This document shows positions 27,501 to 36,392 of a DNA stretch of 40,398 nucleotides, piece after piece. Each line of letters begins with the position of its first letter. Position 1 is the stretch's first letter. The notes below the pieces were generated by a model. The model was given only the letters and a program-made list of their open reading frames with translations. It was not told where the DNA came from and ran no database searches. This DNA comes from Clostridia bacterium. GTDB taxonomy: Bacteria; UBA6262; WVXT01. The stretch is taken from contig WJOT01000086.1 of the NCBI GenBank assembly GCA_009619095.1, forward strand, positions 1 through 40,398, given 5' to 3'. Made by a program: the position numbers and the translations under genes.

Positions 27501-30500
27501 GGATCTGGTGATACATAAATTGTAAATTGGGGTGGTAAGGTATCTTTGGCAAGAAAGTAATAACAGAAATGAGTAATCTTAGCAGAAATTGTAAATAGAC
27601 CACTGGCATCCTTAATTATCACGCAAGGAATAAGTTGAATCTCCTGAGTTAGTGGATCGAAACTGTATATGCCAATCTTGCTTTCGTCTTCCGGGGCAAT
27701 GCCCAACTCTGATGCTGTGCCCTTGAAGGTCAGCGTAGCCGGTTTTATTATGTCACCATCACTGTCCCTGGCAAAATCGTCTTCGTTTAAATTACCGGGA
27801 TATGATTGAAATTCATAGATGGGTCCGAAGGGTTGGAAATCTTTATTAAATATTTTTATCTCCTCGGACTTTACTGGAGAAATGGTAACGACTTTATCAG
27901 TTATTAAAGAACCCGAAGGGAAATCCACAGTTACTGTGCCATAAGCATCCTGCACCTGTCCCCCGGATGATGTAATTGGCTGACCAATCTGAAAAGTCTT
28001 CTGACTGGCACCTGCCGCAATGCCGCCCACATCATAAACGGTCAAAAGTAATGTATACTCCCCATTGAGTCTTGTCACATCCCAATAACCCAAAGTGCCT
28101 TCGGGGATCGGTATGGTTGACTCCTTAACGGTCTGCCAAACCTGTGGCGTGGAGCCTGCACCGAACTCTATCCGATATCTCTCAAAGTTTCCCGTACTGG
28201 CTATCCCTGGTATTTTTATGAAAGTTCGTCCCTCGTAGGGAACTTTCAATTTAGCAATGAATTGGTCCTGCCCCTTGTTTTCTGTTCCGAAATCTCCTAT
28301 CACAAAAGTGCTGCCATCGCCAATATTTAAGGGGCTTGCTGCTGGTGTACCATAGATATCGGTAAAGATAACGTCTGGATTCGTAGCAGTAGTTTCTGGA
28401 TAATATGACCCAAAAACCGTCCATTGACTGCAATGGGGTGCTTTGTCCAACTCAAATGGCGGTGTGTAGTATGATAGACTACTGAAAATGCTGAAAGTCA
28501 AAGGTGTATTATAAGAGACAAAATTATCACGTTTAAAGAGAGGATTAGCCACCTCCCCAGCACTCCAGTTACCCTCAAATTGTGGTTCCTGCGGAACCGT
28601 TCCAGTCAAGTCTCCAGAAACAACGATGCTCCTTCCAGAGGCCTGTGAATTTTTGCTAATGGAAGTTTGAACATCAGGATTGCTATCGCTGACCGATGCA
28701 TTGCCTGTAGTAGGGTCAACAGTCCCTCCGTGTTGAGGATTAACCGTAACACTATAAGTTGTCTGATGAGGCGAATGCGCATATGCCGTTCCCGAACGGA
28801 GAGCTGTCGAATTGGAGACTTCTGCAGACCTTATAACATCTCCGCTTACCGACCAGGAAAAACTAAATTCACTAGGCGCCCAATACCACTCACCTATATA
28901 TCTAGTACCGTAACGATTGTATATGTTTCTATATGTCCAAACTCTTGCTTTACATCCGGATCGTGTTTTGTCATAAATTTCCAATTTGCTTCCCATATAA
29001 CTTACCGATATCGAGGGATTAGGTATAGAGTCAAAAATAACTCCATAGGATATATTAATCCCTATCCATGCTCTTTCAGTATAGAAGAAAATATCATAAC
29101 CACCATCACTACGACGAACCGCGATTCTCCAGACTCCCGTCTCTTTTGCCCCCCAGTAACTTCCGGTTTTCGAACCAGATTTGGTAAGCCGTGCAATCCA
29201 ACTTTCTGTTCCGCTGGCGGTTACTTTCCAATTGAAGTGTTGAGCAATATCATACTGACCACTCCCATAGGCTGCCCAGTCAAAGTAAGGCTTGCCAAAG
29301 ACAGGCTCGGAATTGTCCAGTTTAATCTCCGCACCAATAACACTGGTTCCTCTATCTACGGTTATCACCGCACTTTTAGTTTCACCATCGGCTATTAAAA
29401 CACAATTATATTGGCCACTTGGAACCGGCGAAAAATTATCGTCAGTTCCATCCCAGGTAAGTGAATAGGTCCCCTGTGCCGTAAAAGTAGTGAAAGTCTT
29501 TACTAGGGTACTCCCCAAATATATTCCTAAATCAGTGGAAGACACTGGCTTGGGTAAGCTGTAAGTAATAGTTGTAGTTTTTATACCATCAGGAGCATTC
29601 GGCGTAATTACTGACGGCACTGCCACCAAAGTAACTTCATTAGCCACTGTAATTTCTTTAGTAACTGCCTTGCTGTTGCCCGCTTTATCACTGACGGTTA
29701 AGCGAAGAATATAGTCGCCATTGACCATTTCTCTTGTATCCCAACTGGAAACTAAAATGCCCGATGGCTGAACTGGCCTGGCATTGCTAAAAATTGGAGT
29801 CCAGAGAGAGGAACCTCTAACGGAAAAGTCTACACTGTAAGATGCAAAGTCTGAGTCTATACTATTCCCTGCTTCTCCCATAATGGCAATAGTGCTAGCG
29901 ACAAGACCTGTGTCAGGAAAATCGATTCGAGCTCGAATATTGCTGTTATTGGCAATACGCCGAATAGTAATGGGTCCTGGCGCTTTGGCTCTAGGGGCGC
30001 TAATCTTGCAAATGTAATCACCAATATCCGCTATTGCACCTTCTCCATCCCAGGTGGTAGTATGGGTGCCAGCGGTCTGGGTTTCATTATCTACTAAAGT
30101 CTTAACAAGCGTCAAGGAAACAGCATCCAACACTTCTACGGTTACATCAGCAGGATTTTCCAAGGTGTAACTAATGGTCGTGCTTAAAGCAAAAGGATTA
30201 GGCAGCGCTGTGAAATTATATATATCTAAACCATTTTGCACTACAATATTATATACTGTTACACTATCAGTAGAACCACTTTCATCGTTGATTGTCAATT
30301 TAAGGTCGTAACTGCCGTCAGCAACCTTAGTAGTATCCCATACAGCAAGTAAACCGTCGGTGATTTGCATTGAGGAGACAGTGTAAACAGGACCATTTAC
30401 ATAACTGGCAGGAACAGCAATTCTATTCCAATCCTCAGTCCCGTGGAAAGCATAAGCTACTGAATATCCAGAAAACCCAGCAGGGTCAACTGCAGAACCG

Positions 30501-33500
30501 GTTATCTCCACAAGACCTGAGACGAGGATAGGATTACTCGCATCTGGCAATAGATTATCAGCAGTGCTCTGGCCATTAAGCAAGGCTATCTCTGGTGGCA
30601 CTCTCCCTTTTACTACCAAACAGTCGCTCTGGGATAAGTTACCCACGCCATCCTGAACTTCCATCTGAATGGTATATACCCCGTCTGGCACAACGGCTCC
30701 ATTATCATCCTTCCCATCCCAGGAATAACTCAAAGCTTTGCGTAAAACCTTGTCATCTTCAACAAATTCCATATTTTCTAACTTTCTATCCGCCAACTTT
30801 GCAACAACTTCACCCTGCTTATTCTTCACATCAATACTTACCCATACGTATTTTGCCGAATTTGTAGTCACCGTGGCATAGTTCGTTGTCTGCTTACGGA
30901 ACTCCTGAGGTAAGACGGGATTGAATATGAACGGGCTACAATAAAAAGAAGATATTTTTGGCGGTTCGTTTGCTGGCAGAATTAAATAATCGTATGAGAA
31001 ATCGTCAATCCGGGTTGAAATGGTGTTGTTATCAGCGTCACTAACTGTATCTACCGCTGGCACTAAGGACAGATTCTGCCCTTTGTTATCCCACCTGTAA
31101 ATTCCTAGGTTCTTCTTGACTAATTCTTTCCGAGGGACCCCATCGCCTACTAAATCGATATCTATATCCTCATCACTATATTTGATAGTGAGCATTGGCT
31201 TTTTATTAAAATCCTCTGACTTCAACTCTCCTGGTTTAATCTCATAAATTGGCCCTATGGGTTGGAGATAGCTCACCTCCGGGCTGACAATCTTTGGGAT
31301 GACAACATCTTGATTTAGTGCCAAAGGAGAAATGGTAATATATTGAGTCGTATCGAATGTAAGAGGTTCAAACGATAGGCTCACCATATTAATCGGGTCA
31401 ACAGCCAATCCATCTTTATCTGGAGCAATTTTTTGCCCGACGATAAATGTAGAACGATTCACCTCCTGCCCGTTTATCTTACATCGCATTGTATAATAAC
31501 CATTCAGCCTTCCCACATCCCAGTCAGACAATGTGCCCATCAGGGGCCCTAGGACCTTTGTAGAGGACTGCCTGATAGTATTCCATTTTATTGGTGAAGT
31601 GCCTGTTCCAAATTCTACAGAAAAATTTTGGAAATTACTTGTATCGGCATTGCCCTGAATCGTCACATTTGTAGGTATCCCGGAAATATTACAATTGTTA
31701 GCCGGGTAGCTCACTCCCACGCGATAGACAATGTGTTCATTGACTGCAACATCTTTAACAGCATTTCTGGCGTACAGGACAATATTATTTTTCCCCGAAG
31801 CAACAAGTTTGTGTTCTAATTTAAAAGAACCACCAGCATCTGGACCTAGGTCCACCGGCTCTTCTGCTGTACAAACTAACTTCGCCATTACTCTATCAGG
31901 GGAGTATCCAAACAGCCTCCCTTCCACCATTATAGTTGGCTTCTGAATGTCAAGAAGCGAATTGTTTAGTAACGACATGCCATCCAAAGAAAAGAGCGAG
32001 ACACCACAGAATTCAAGAGCCAAATCAGCAGGCCCCACCTCCACAGTATTGGAGTGAACCTTCATACTGTCAGAAGTTTCCAGGACATACTTAAATACCC
32101 CTTGCGGAATCTCTTCAGGCTGAATAGTCCAGGAAATATAGTTCTGTCCAGCATTACAGATTTGCTCTTTTACTACTACCTTTACTAATTTTCCATCTGG
32201 GTCGTACAACTTAATATCTACTTTGACAGGCTCAGTGAGTTGAAAAGAAACAGGTTTATGCAATTTGAATGATACGCTGTTATAGTGCCAGGAGGAATCA
32301 TAAATATAGATTGGTGGCTTTTCAGGGTGAACTGATTCCCAAAACAGTTTATACAAAGTCACCGTAGCCCGTATAGTGTAGACATAAGCTTTATTACCAA
32401 TTCTGGTTAAGTCGCCATCATCATCGTCATCTCCCCAGTCATTGTCTCCTTTTCTATCCCAGGGAGGGAATATACGCAAAGGATTTGGATCCAGGTGTTT
32501 TGCTTTTCTGGGACTCCCAGGCCAGCCAGAATAGTCAAGCCAACCGCGCCTGTCATAGCTATCACCATTCCTGTCATCGCTGGCAAAGTAGTCTGCGTAT
32601 TGATTCGTAGTGTACATCAAATAGTATAAAGGAAATATGTCTTTTGAAACATCAGCGGGTCGCTTATCCCAGGGAATGTGAATTAAACCGCCAGCATTTA
32701 AGGCGCCTCGATAACTCCAGTTATCATATCCTTCTTTCCCCATCCAATCTTCATAGCAGTCATCACCGGTAAAAAGACTGACAGCAAATTCTATCACATT
32801 TTGAGGATCCACATGAGGGTCCACATGGGCATGAGCTGGCACTCCCATATCCGCTAAAAGATGGGATATGTGACCTAGATGCTTATATGCTTCAGATTTG
32901 TCTTCTCCATACAAATCTACTATACTTTTGACCGTGCGATGTTCACCATGCCTGCCTCTCCAAAAGGCCACTGCTCTTTGATAAGTATTGGGTAAATCTT
33001 TCAAACCTGGAAAACCAAAAAGCCAGCTTCCTGCATCATCCCCGCGATCGGCATCCCAGAAATGAGTCAAAGTGACGGAAAAGGGAATGTCCCCATATAC
33101 AAGGTCCCGTTCATCCTCGTCCCATGCGCCACCGCAAATAGTGTACCCCTCATGTTTACCCCTCCAATGGTCACCTGTGAACAAGTAGTTTCTTCCCTCA
33201 GACCCACCTCCTCCAAAGAGATTCTGCCCGAATATTTTGGCTGCTTCGACACAAACATATTGATGAATGAACTTCTTGTGTACTATGCTTATCGTGCCAT
33301 CTTCTCTCTCTATGGAGAACTCCTTACACATACTGTTGTCCCAGGGTTCTGAATCTCCTTCCAATATGGGAACTTCTGCTCCTAACAAAATATTGTATCC
33401 ATCATTGACCGGGGCTTCTACCCAGAGAGAAAAATCCTTCTTTACTTCTTTACCAGGTTTTATCTCTTCTATTCTCTTAATTTCAACAACAAAAATTTTT

Positions 33501-33874
33501 GCATTGCTATCTTCACTCATTCCCAGTTGACTTAGAACGAGTTCTATGCCTCTTGCCGTTTCATTCCCTTTATTTTTCACTCTAACTGAAACAGTAACCG
33601 TGTCGCTATCTACAATAAACTTCGGAGAAAGAGTTATGTCGGTGACCGCTATATCAGTAAATCCACAGGAACTTATACTGACCTCCTTTTCTTTCATATT
33701 GTCTTGGAGGTCGGTCTCACCTGGCAACCCATCCACCACTGCTTTTATATTTCGCACAGTTCCACCTGACCCCAAAGCATGGGAAATATGAAAAGTGGTA
33801 AGAATTCCTAAGACGAACACTGTAATTACTATGGCAAACTTTTGCTTTTTTCCTTCCATTTGCAATTTTCCCAT
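24542..33874 (-). CDS. Giant (3110 aa) secreted multidomain surface protein: CARDB-like, zinc phospholipase C-like, multiple Ig/FlgD-like modules
   Basis: Signal peptide; CARDB-like ITLSPKFIVDSDTVTVSVRVKNKGNETARGIEL; PLC-like domain about 32340-33285 (LTHFWDAD, HLGHISHLLADMGVPAHAHVD); about seven Ig-type repeats (DTxPPxxxVxxxPxxxxxGxVxIxV) about 24860-27545; C-terminal FlgD-like NYPNPFHAGREDTTIQYYLNKSANVKMRIYDLFGNLVRTL...WDGRNGRGIVVANGGYICRVEA. Confidence 0.88.
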   Translation of the reverse strand: MGKLQMEGKKQKFAIVITVFVLGILTTFHISHALGSGGTVRNIKAVVDGLPGETDLQDNMKEKEVSISSCGFTDIAVTDITLSPKFIVDSDTVTVSVRVKNKGNETARGIELVLSQLGMSEDSNAKIFVVEIKRIEEIKPGKEVKKDFSLWVEAPVNDGYNILLGAEVPILEGDSEPWDNSMCKEFSIEREDGTISIVHKKFIHQYVCVEAAKIFGQNLFGGGGSEGRNYLFTGDHWRGKHEGYTICGGAWDEDERDLVYGDIPFSVTLTHFWDADRGDDAGSWLFGFPGLKDLPNTYQRAVAFWRGRHGEHRTVKSIVDLYGEDKSEAYKHLGHISHLLADMGVPAHAHVDPHVDPQNVIEFAVSLFTGDDCYEDWMGKEGYDNWSYRGALNAGGLIHIPWDKRPADVSKDIFPLYYLMYTTNQYADYFASDDRNGDSYDRRGWLDYSGWPGSPRKAKHLDPNPLRIFPPWDRKGDNDWGDDDDDGDLTRIGNKAYVYTIRATVTLYKLFWESVHPEKPPIYIYDSSWHYNSVSFKLHKPVSFQLTEPVKVDIKLYDPDGKLVKVVVKEQICNAGQNYISWTIQPEEIPQGVFKYVLETSDSMKVHSNTVEVGPADLALEFCGVSLFSLDGMSLLNNSLLDIQKPTIMVEGRLFGYSPDRVMAKLVCTAEEPVDLGPDAGGSFKLEHKLVASGKNNIVLYARNAVKDVAVNEHIVYRVGVSYPANNCNISGIPTNVTIQGNADTSNFQNFSVEFGTGTSPIKWNTIRQSSTKVLGPLMGTLSDWDVGRLNGYYTMRCKINGQEVNRSTFIVGQKIAPDKDGLAVDPINMVSLSFEPLTFDTTQYITISPLALNQDVVIPKIVSPEVSYLQPIGPIYEIKPGELKSEDFNKKPMLTIKYSDEDIDIDLVGDGVPRKELVKKNLGIYRWDNKGQNLSLVPAVDTVSDADNNTISTRIDDFSYDYLILPANEPPKISSFYCSPFIFNPVLPQEFRKQTTNYATVTTNSAKYVWVSIDVKNKQGEVVAKLADRKLENMEFVEDDKVLRKALSYSWDGKDDNGAVVPDGVYTIQMEVQDGVGNLSQSDCLVVKGRVPPEIALLNGQSTADNLLPDASNPILVSGLVEITGSAVDPAGFSGYSVAYAFHGTEDWNRIAVPASYVNGPVYTVSSMQITDGLLAVWDTTKVADGSYDLKLTINDESGSTDSVTVYNIVVQNGLDIYNFTALPNPFALSTTISYTLENPADVTVEVLDAVSLTLVKTLVDNETQTAGTHTTTWDGEGAIADIGDYICKISAPRAKAPGPITIRRIANNSNIRARIDFPDTGLVASTIAIMGEAGNSIDSDFASYSVDFSVRGSSLWTPIFSNARPVQPSGILVSSWDTREMVNGDYILRLTVSDKAGNSKAVTKEITVANEVTLVAVPSVITPNAPDGIKTTTITYSLPKPVSSTDLGIYLGSTLVKTFTTFTAQGTYSLTWDGTDDNFSPVPSGQYNCVLIADGETKSAVITVDRGTSVIGAEIKLDNSEPVFGKPYFDWAAYGSGQYDIAQHFNWKVTASGTESWIARLTKSGSKTGSYWGAKETGVWRIAVRRSDGGYDIFFYTERAWIGINISYGVIFDSIPNPSISVSYMGSKLEIYDKTRSGCKARVWTYRNIYNRYGTRYIGEWYWAPSEFSFSWSVSGDVIRSAEVSNSTALRSGTAYAHSPHQTTYSVTVNPQHGGTVDPTTGNASVSDSNPDVQTSISKNSQASGRSIVVSGDLTGTVPQEPQFEGNWSAGEVANPLFKRDNFVSYNTPLTFSIFSSLSYYTPPFELDKAPHCSQWTVFGSYYPETTATNPDVIFTDIYGTPAASPLNIGDGSTFVIGDFGTENKGQDQFIAKLKVPYEGRTFIKIPGIASTGNFERYRIEFGAGSTPQVWQTVKESTIPIPEGTLGYWDVTRLNGEYTLLLTVYDVGGIAAGASQKTFQIGQPITSSGGQVQDAYGTVTVDFPSGSLITDKVVTISPVKSEEIKIFNKDFQPFGPIYEFQSYPGNLNEDDFARDSDGDIIKPATLTFKGTASELGIAPEDESKIGIYSFDPLTQEIQLIPCVIIKDASGLFTISAKITHFCYYFLAKDTLPPQFTIYVSPDPVSGGKVNIKVNSSKTLDGPPSVKVLTPDGQTQSVNMARDSSVEGVNSYTGTFLLPAEEMKGTAEVSVTGKDLAGNQGSATARFTIDTSLPVFNVDAIPDPAGVGEITLRIYSTRRLARAPTVTVTPFGKETQIVNISGSDCRYTGIFSVKQGMDGTALVEIVGETETGKKVSGSGTFEIITTNPELSVSVTPDIANGEVNINVTSSRKLAGLPTVMVKPYGQAPLSVEMSVVSESDHIYKGKFIVVPGSIANGEALATVSALDEAGNVGETSTTFIVDTIPPGLTVSVSPRRISSGEVAISIIASEPLDQSPNVTVAQKGNTPVSVNVVKEGELTYSSTYTIDENFPGIAVINVSAKDLAGNIATATESFVVDTESPVLTVSAIPNSCSLGEIKIIVSSLKELRNPPEVSVVFPGEIQSQIISMTKLSFSSKRTHLVEQYQGTFIIDRNTPEGVATINVSGIDIAGNSSQTFGNFDIDHTAPKFEVLANPALSRAGTVTISVVASEPVKALPRVVVSEQSGENLQSIELVTSPNFSEVLDTGIVTIDNSRLCLKIFGPGEVVTFPFDNTYKKKPIKIGENLYKISGVSEHWTEKLEVEVVASIVDEKGSPIVDFSSAGIKSGDPWTIYGLANMYTGKYEVTEGKTPNGEKTISVSATDFAGNEGWGRGTFRTDTAPPAFSISISPNPARTGKVNILVTAPKKLKRPPEVKVTPFTQSGQKVEMKDAPGAGKPIATGNVIAIKSAETDDFPVSYLVMKLYNFDELITFPLDGSWDRKLVKVKNSFYRLAYLAQGFSEEGLVEIGCVLADGDGQLVTDLTASGIEQNDPWTVYNHDYSGIFVVDPYAICNGVAKIEVSGIDEAGNKATAFGEFIITGGYDNPLGLISKKVVNYPNPFHAGREDTTIQYYLNKSANVKMRIYDLFGNLVRTLDFSPGEEGGRMGRNRVAWDGRNGRGIVVANGGYICRVEAKAGKERKVRIRKIGVLK

Positions 33875-33935
33875 TTTTGTTATTTCATTGGTTATTTCTT
33901 CTAATTATTAAACCCAAAACCCAGTTTGACTTTAT
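33855..33935 (-). repeat. Copy A of a duplicated gene junction (beta-barrel 3' end + intergenic + giant-gene 5' end)
   Basis: Minus-strand ...GTCAAACTGGGTTTTGGGTTTAATAATTAG...ACAAAAATGGGAAAATTGCAAATGGAAGGA aligns with 34664-34745. Confidence 0.75.
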
Positions 33936-33969
33936 GCCTCAATGTTCTTTTGTTTAGTTTTCTTTTTTA

Positions 33970-34563
33970 TTAAAAGCGAATCCCTGCTGAAGGTATTATC
34001 AATGTTACAGATTCCCCCCCACCGCCGGCGATGTCGACTTGGCCTAAATACTGAATTTCGACAAAGATGTCTAACTTTAAAGCGGGAGAAAGATATAATT
34101 CTATCCCAGGGGTTACGAGAAATCCCATAAACAATCCGCCACTCCACCACTCGACCGACCCATTTTCTCCTTCTATATGTGTACGCTTAACGCTCTGAGC
34201 TCCAATACCTAAATCAAGATAATAAGATAGCCCCTCTTCATCACCAGCAATCTTAAAATGGGCGATTAAGAAAAACGGGATTGAGGTCTTAGTTTCCTCC
34301 CAAGATGTTCCGTCTTCAAATTCACCATTTGCCCGTCCCCAGAAAAAAAATCCACTTTCAATTCCAATGCTTGTCGTAGGGCTTAAATTATAAAGAAATT
34401 TACCTAATAAACATCCCGCTCCCCTATTATTATCCTCTACATATTCTCTTCCTGGAATCCATCTTGCGTAGCCAATAGACGCTTTTAGTACTAATTTGTC
34501 ATTGGCGAACGCAGTTGTTGCCAAAATTACTAATAAAACAAGAGTCAGGCATAATCTTTTCAT
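33970..34563 (-). CDS. Outer-membrane beta-barrel protein (hypothetical)
   Basis: Signal peptide MKRLCLTLVLLVILATTAFA; alternating beta-strand pattern; C-terminal ...VTLIIPSAGIRF. Confidence 0.75.
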   Translation of the reverse strand: MKRLCLTLVLLVILATTAFANDKLVLKASIGYARWIPGREYVEDNNRGAGCLLGKFLYNLSPTTSIGIESGFFFWGRANGEFEDGTSWEETKTSIPFFLIAHFKIAGDEEGLSYYLDLGIGAQSVKRTHIEGENGSVEWWSGGLFMGFLVTPGIELYLSPALKLDIFVEIQYLGQVDIAGGGGESVTLIIPSAGIRF

Positions 34564-34648
34564 AGCGTTTCCTCGCTATTATTGAATATTAAAAATTCCA
34601 TTGTCTCAATCCTACAAGCCATATCATTTGGTACGGAAGCACAAATTC

Positions 34649-34687
34649 TTATTCACTCTTTCTCCCTTCCATTTGCAGCTTTTCCAT
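34649..34687 (-). pseudogene. Remnant of the giant-gene start: MEKLQMEGRKSE*
   Basis: Homologous to the giant protein N-terminus MGKLQMEGKKQK but followed by a stop. Confidence 0.55.
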
Positions 34688-34704
34688 TTTTGTCATCTTA
34701 TCGG

Positions 34705-35406
34705 TTATTCCTTCTGTTTATTAAACCCAAACCCCACTGCCCAATTATGGGTAAAACCTTCAATAGTCCCCTTCTCATACATACAATTATACTCGAGCAT
34801 CATCGAAAGCTTCTTATTTAGATGAAACGATATTCCAAGCCCGGCACCAAAGGCATTCCATTGATGACTGTAATTAGCCCTAGGAGCGTTATCTCCTATA
34901 ACTACCTTATGAATATACTTGGGAGATATGTAAAAAGTGGAGTATTCTCCGAAGTCTCTACTGATAAACAATGGCACATGGAGGTCAAAGAAAGTGTAGC
35001 TCTCACCTTCCAAGTTTAGCTCTAATAACCTATGAGAAACTCCAAACCCTAAAGAGCCTGCCACCTGCCAGGGTGATTCGTCGGACAAAAATTGATACTT
35101 AAGGTCTACCATACCCCCTAGAAGCAATCCCCAGGTCTTAATACCCCAGTCTAAATTTTCCGAGAGCCCCTTTCTGAGCCAGAATTCCGGCCAGGGATAA
35201 ACTAAGGATTTCCCTGCTCCCCAAGAGGGAGAAATCAAAGGATTACCCGCTGTAACACCAACACCTTTCTGAGTCTCACCCGGTTTTAGAGTTCTCGCAC
35301 TTTGAAAAGTACTTATCGAAGCACATCCACAGATAACCAAGACCCCAACTATTACTGCTAAGGCATACCCCAATACATATCTTCTTCCTCTACTAATACT
35401 TGCCAT
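34705..35406 (-). CDS. Lipoprotein-like outer-membrane beta-barrel protein
   Basis: N-terminal hydrophobic segment with VLVICGCASIS lipobox-like Cys; beta-barrel pattern ending in NWAVGFGFNKQKE. Confidence 0.7.
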   Translation of the reverse strand: MASISRGRRYVLGYALAVIVGVLVICGCASISTFQSARTLKPGETQKGVGVTAGNPLISPSWGAGKSLVYPWPEFWLRKGLSENLDWGIKTWGLLLGGMVDLKYQFLSDESPWQVAGSLGFGVSHRLLELNLEGESYTFFDLHVPLFISRDFGEYSTFYISPKYIHKVVIGDNAPRANYSHQWNAFGAGLGISFHLNKKLSMMLEYNCMYEKGTIEGFTHNWAVGFGFNKQKE

Positions 35407-35458
35407 TTATCTCTCCCTCTCCTTAGTGTGATTGATTATCTTTTTGCCTTTTCCTAAC

Positions 35459-36247
35459 CTAATTAAGAAAGAAACTCAGGTTAGCTCCGAACCTGCTTTG
35501 CGTGATGTGAAAGTCGTTTAGAAATATGTATTTTAGCCCTAATCTTAAATTGCTAGAGAGATCGTAGTCTATTCCGGTAAGAGCAATAATACCTTTTCTA
35601 TCAACAATATATCCAAAATGGTACCCAATCTCCAAGGGGATAATAATGTTTCTGTAAGGTTTGATTAATACTCCACCTAATAATTTTATGGGATAAGGAA
35701 TATAATAAAATAATGAAAAATTTATTTCCGATGATAATCTAATAGATTTGATTACTTTCTGGGTATAAACCATTCCCAAGGACCCGTGTTCTCCATAGTC
35801 GTTAAATCGAAAATAGGATGCGAATTTCGAAGAAAAGTTATACTGATAGATAATATTAGTAAAACTACTCCTATCAATTTCAACTGTCTCTTTTTTCACC
35901 AATGTTCCATCACTCCAAGAGTATGAATAATGGAAATCATTATAATGATACGAGCCTCGCGTTAATTTGAAAACATGCCTGTTTTTGACATTGTATGTGA
36001 TTTGTATTTCATAGGCCAATTTATCAGAGAGGGATTCAAGTGAAGATTTTCCTCCCGATTGAAGTTCGTCAAAAATTATTTGTGGGCAAGTAAGAATATT
36101 GCAATTAATATTGACAACGAATGCTGGGTTTACAACATTCTGACATAAATAGAATTGGTCGGTATTGAGCGCAAATAAACCGATGGGATTTGCATATATC
36201 ACTGCTAGTAAAATGAATAGATTTATTGATGCCTTCTTTTGTAACAT
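35459..36247 (-). CDS. Hypothetical outer-membrane beta-barrel protein
   Basis: Signal peptide; aromatic-rich beta-strand pattern with a C-terminal strand FGANLSFFLN. Confidence 0.65.
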   Translation of the reverse strand: MLQKKASINLFILLAVIYANPIGLFALNTDQFYLCQNVVNPAFVVNINCNILTCPQIIFDELQSGGKSSLESLSDKLAYEIQITYNVKNRHVFKLTRGSYHYNDFHYSYSWSDGTLVKKETVEIDRSSFTNIIYQYNFSSKFASYFRFNDYGEHGSLGMVYTQKVIKSIRLSSEINFSLFYYIPYPIKLLGGVLIKPYRNIIIPLEIGYHFGYIVDRKGIIALTGIDYDLSSNLRLGLKYIFLNDFHITQSRFGANLSFFLN

Positions 36248-36392
36248 TCTGGTGTTCCTTTATTTAGGAGGCTGTCAAAATTTCGCATAACCGCTCTATG
36301 AATATAAAAGTTCTCGCAGCTTGAATTATTTCCTCCTCACCCTATCCCTTCCCTGAGGGGAAAGGGAACTCCTTCTTTCGGCTAACATGTTT

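Noticed and set aside
28667-29398. 243-aa plus-strand ORF inside the giant gene
   Set aside because: Antisense to an intact 3110-aa ORF, low-complexity translation, no RBS and no recognisable domain; consistent with a chance antisense ORF.
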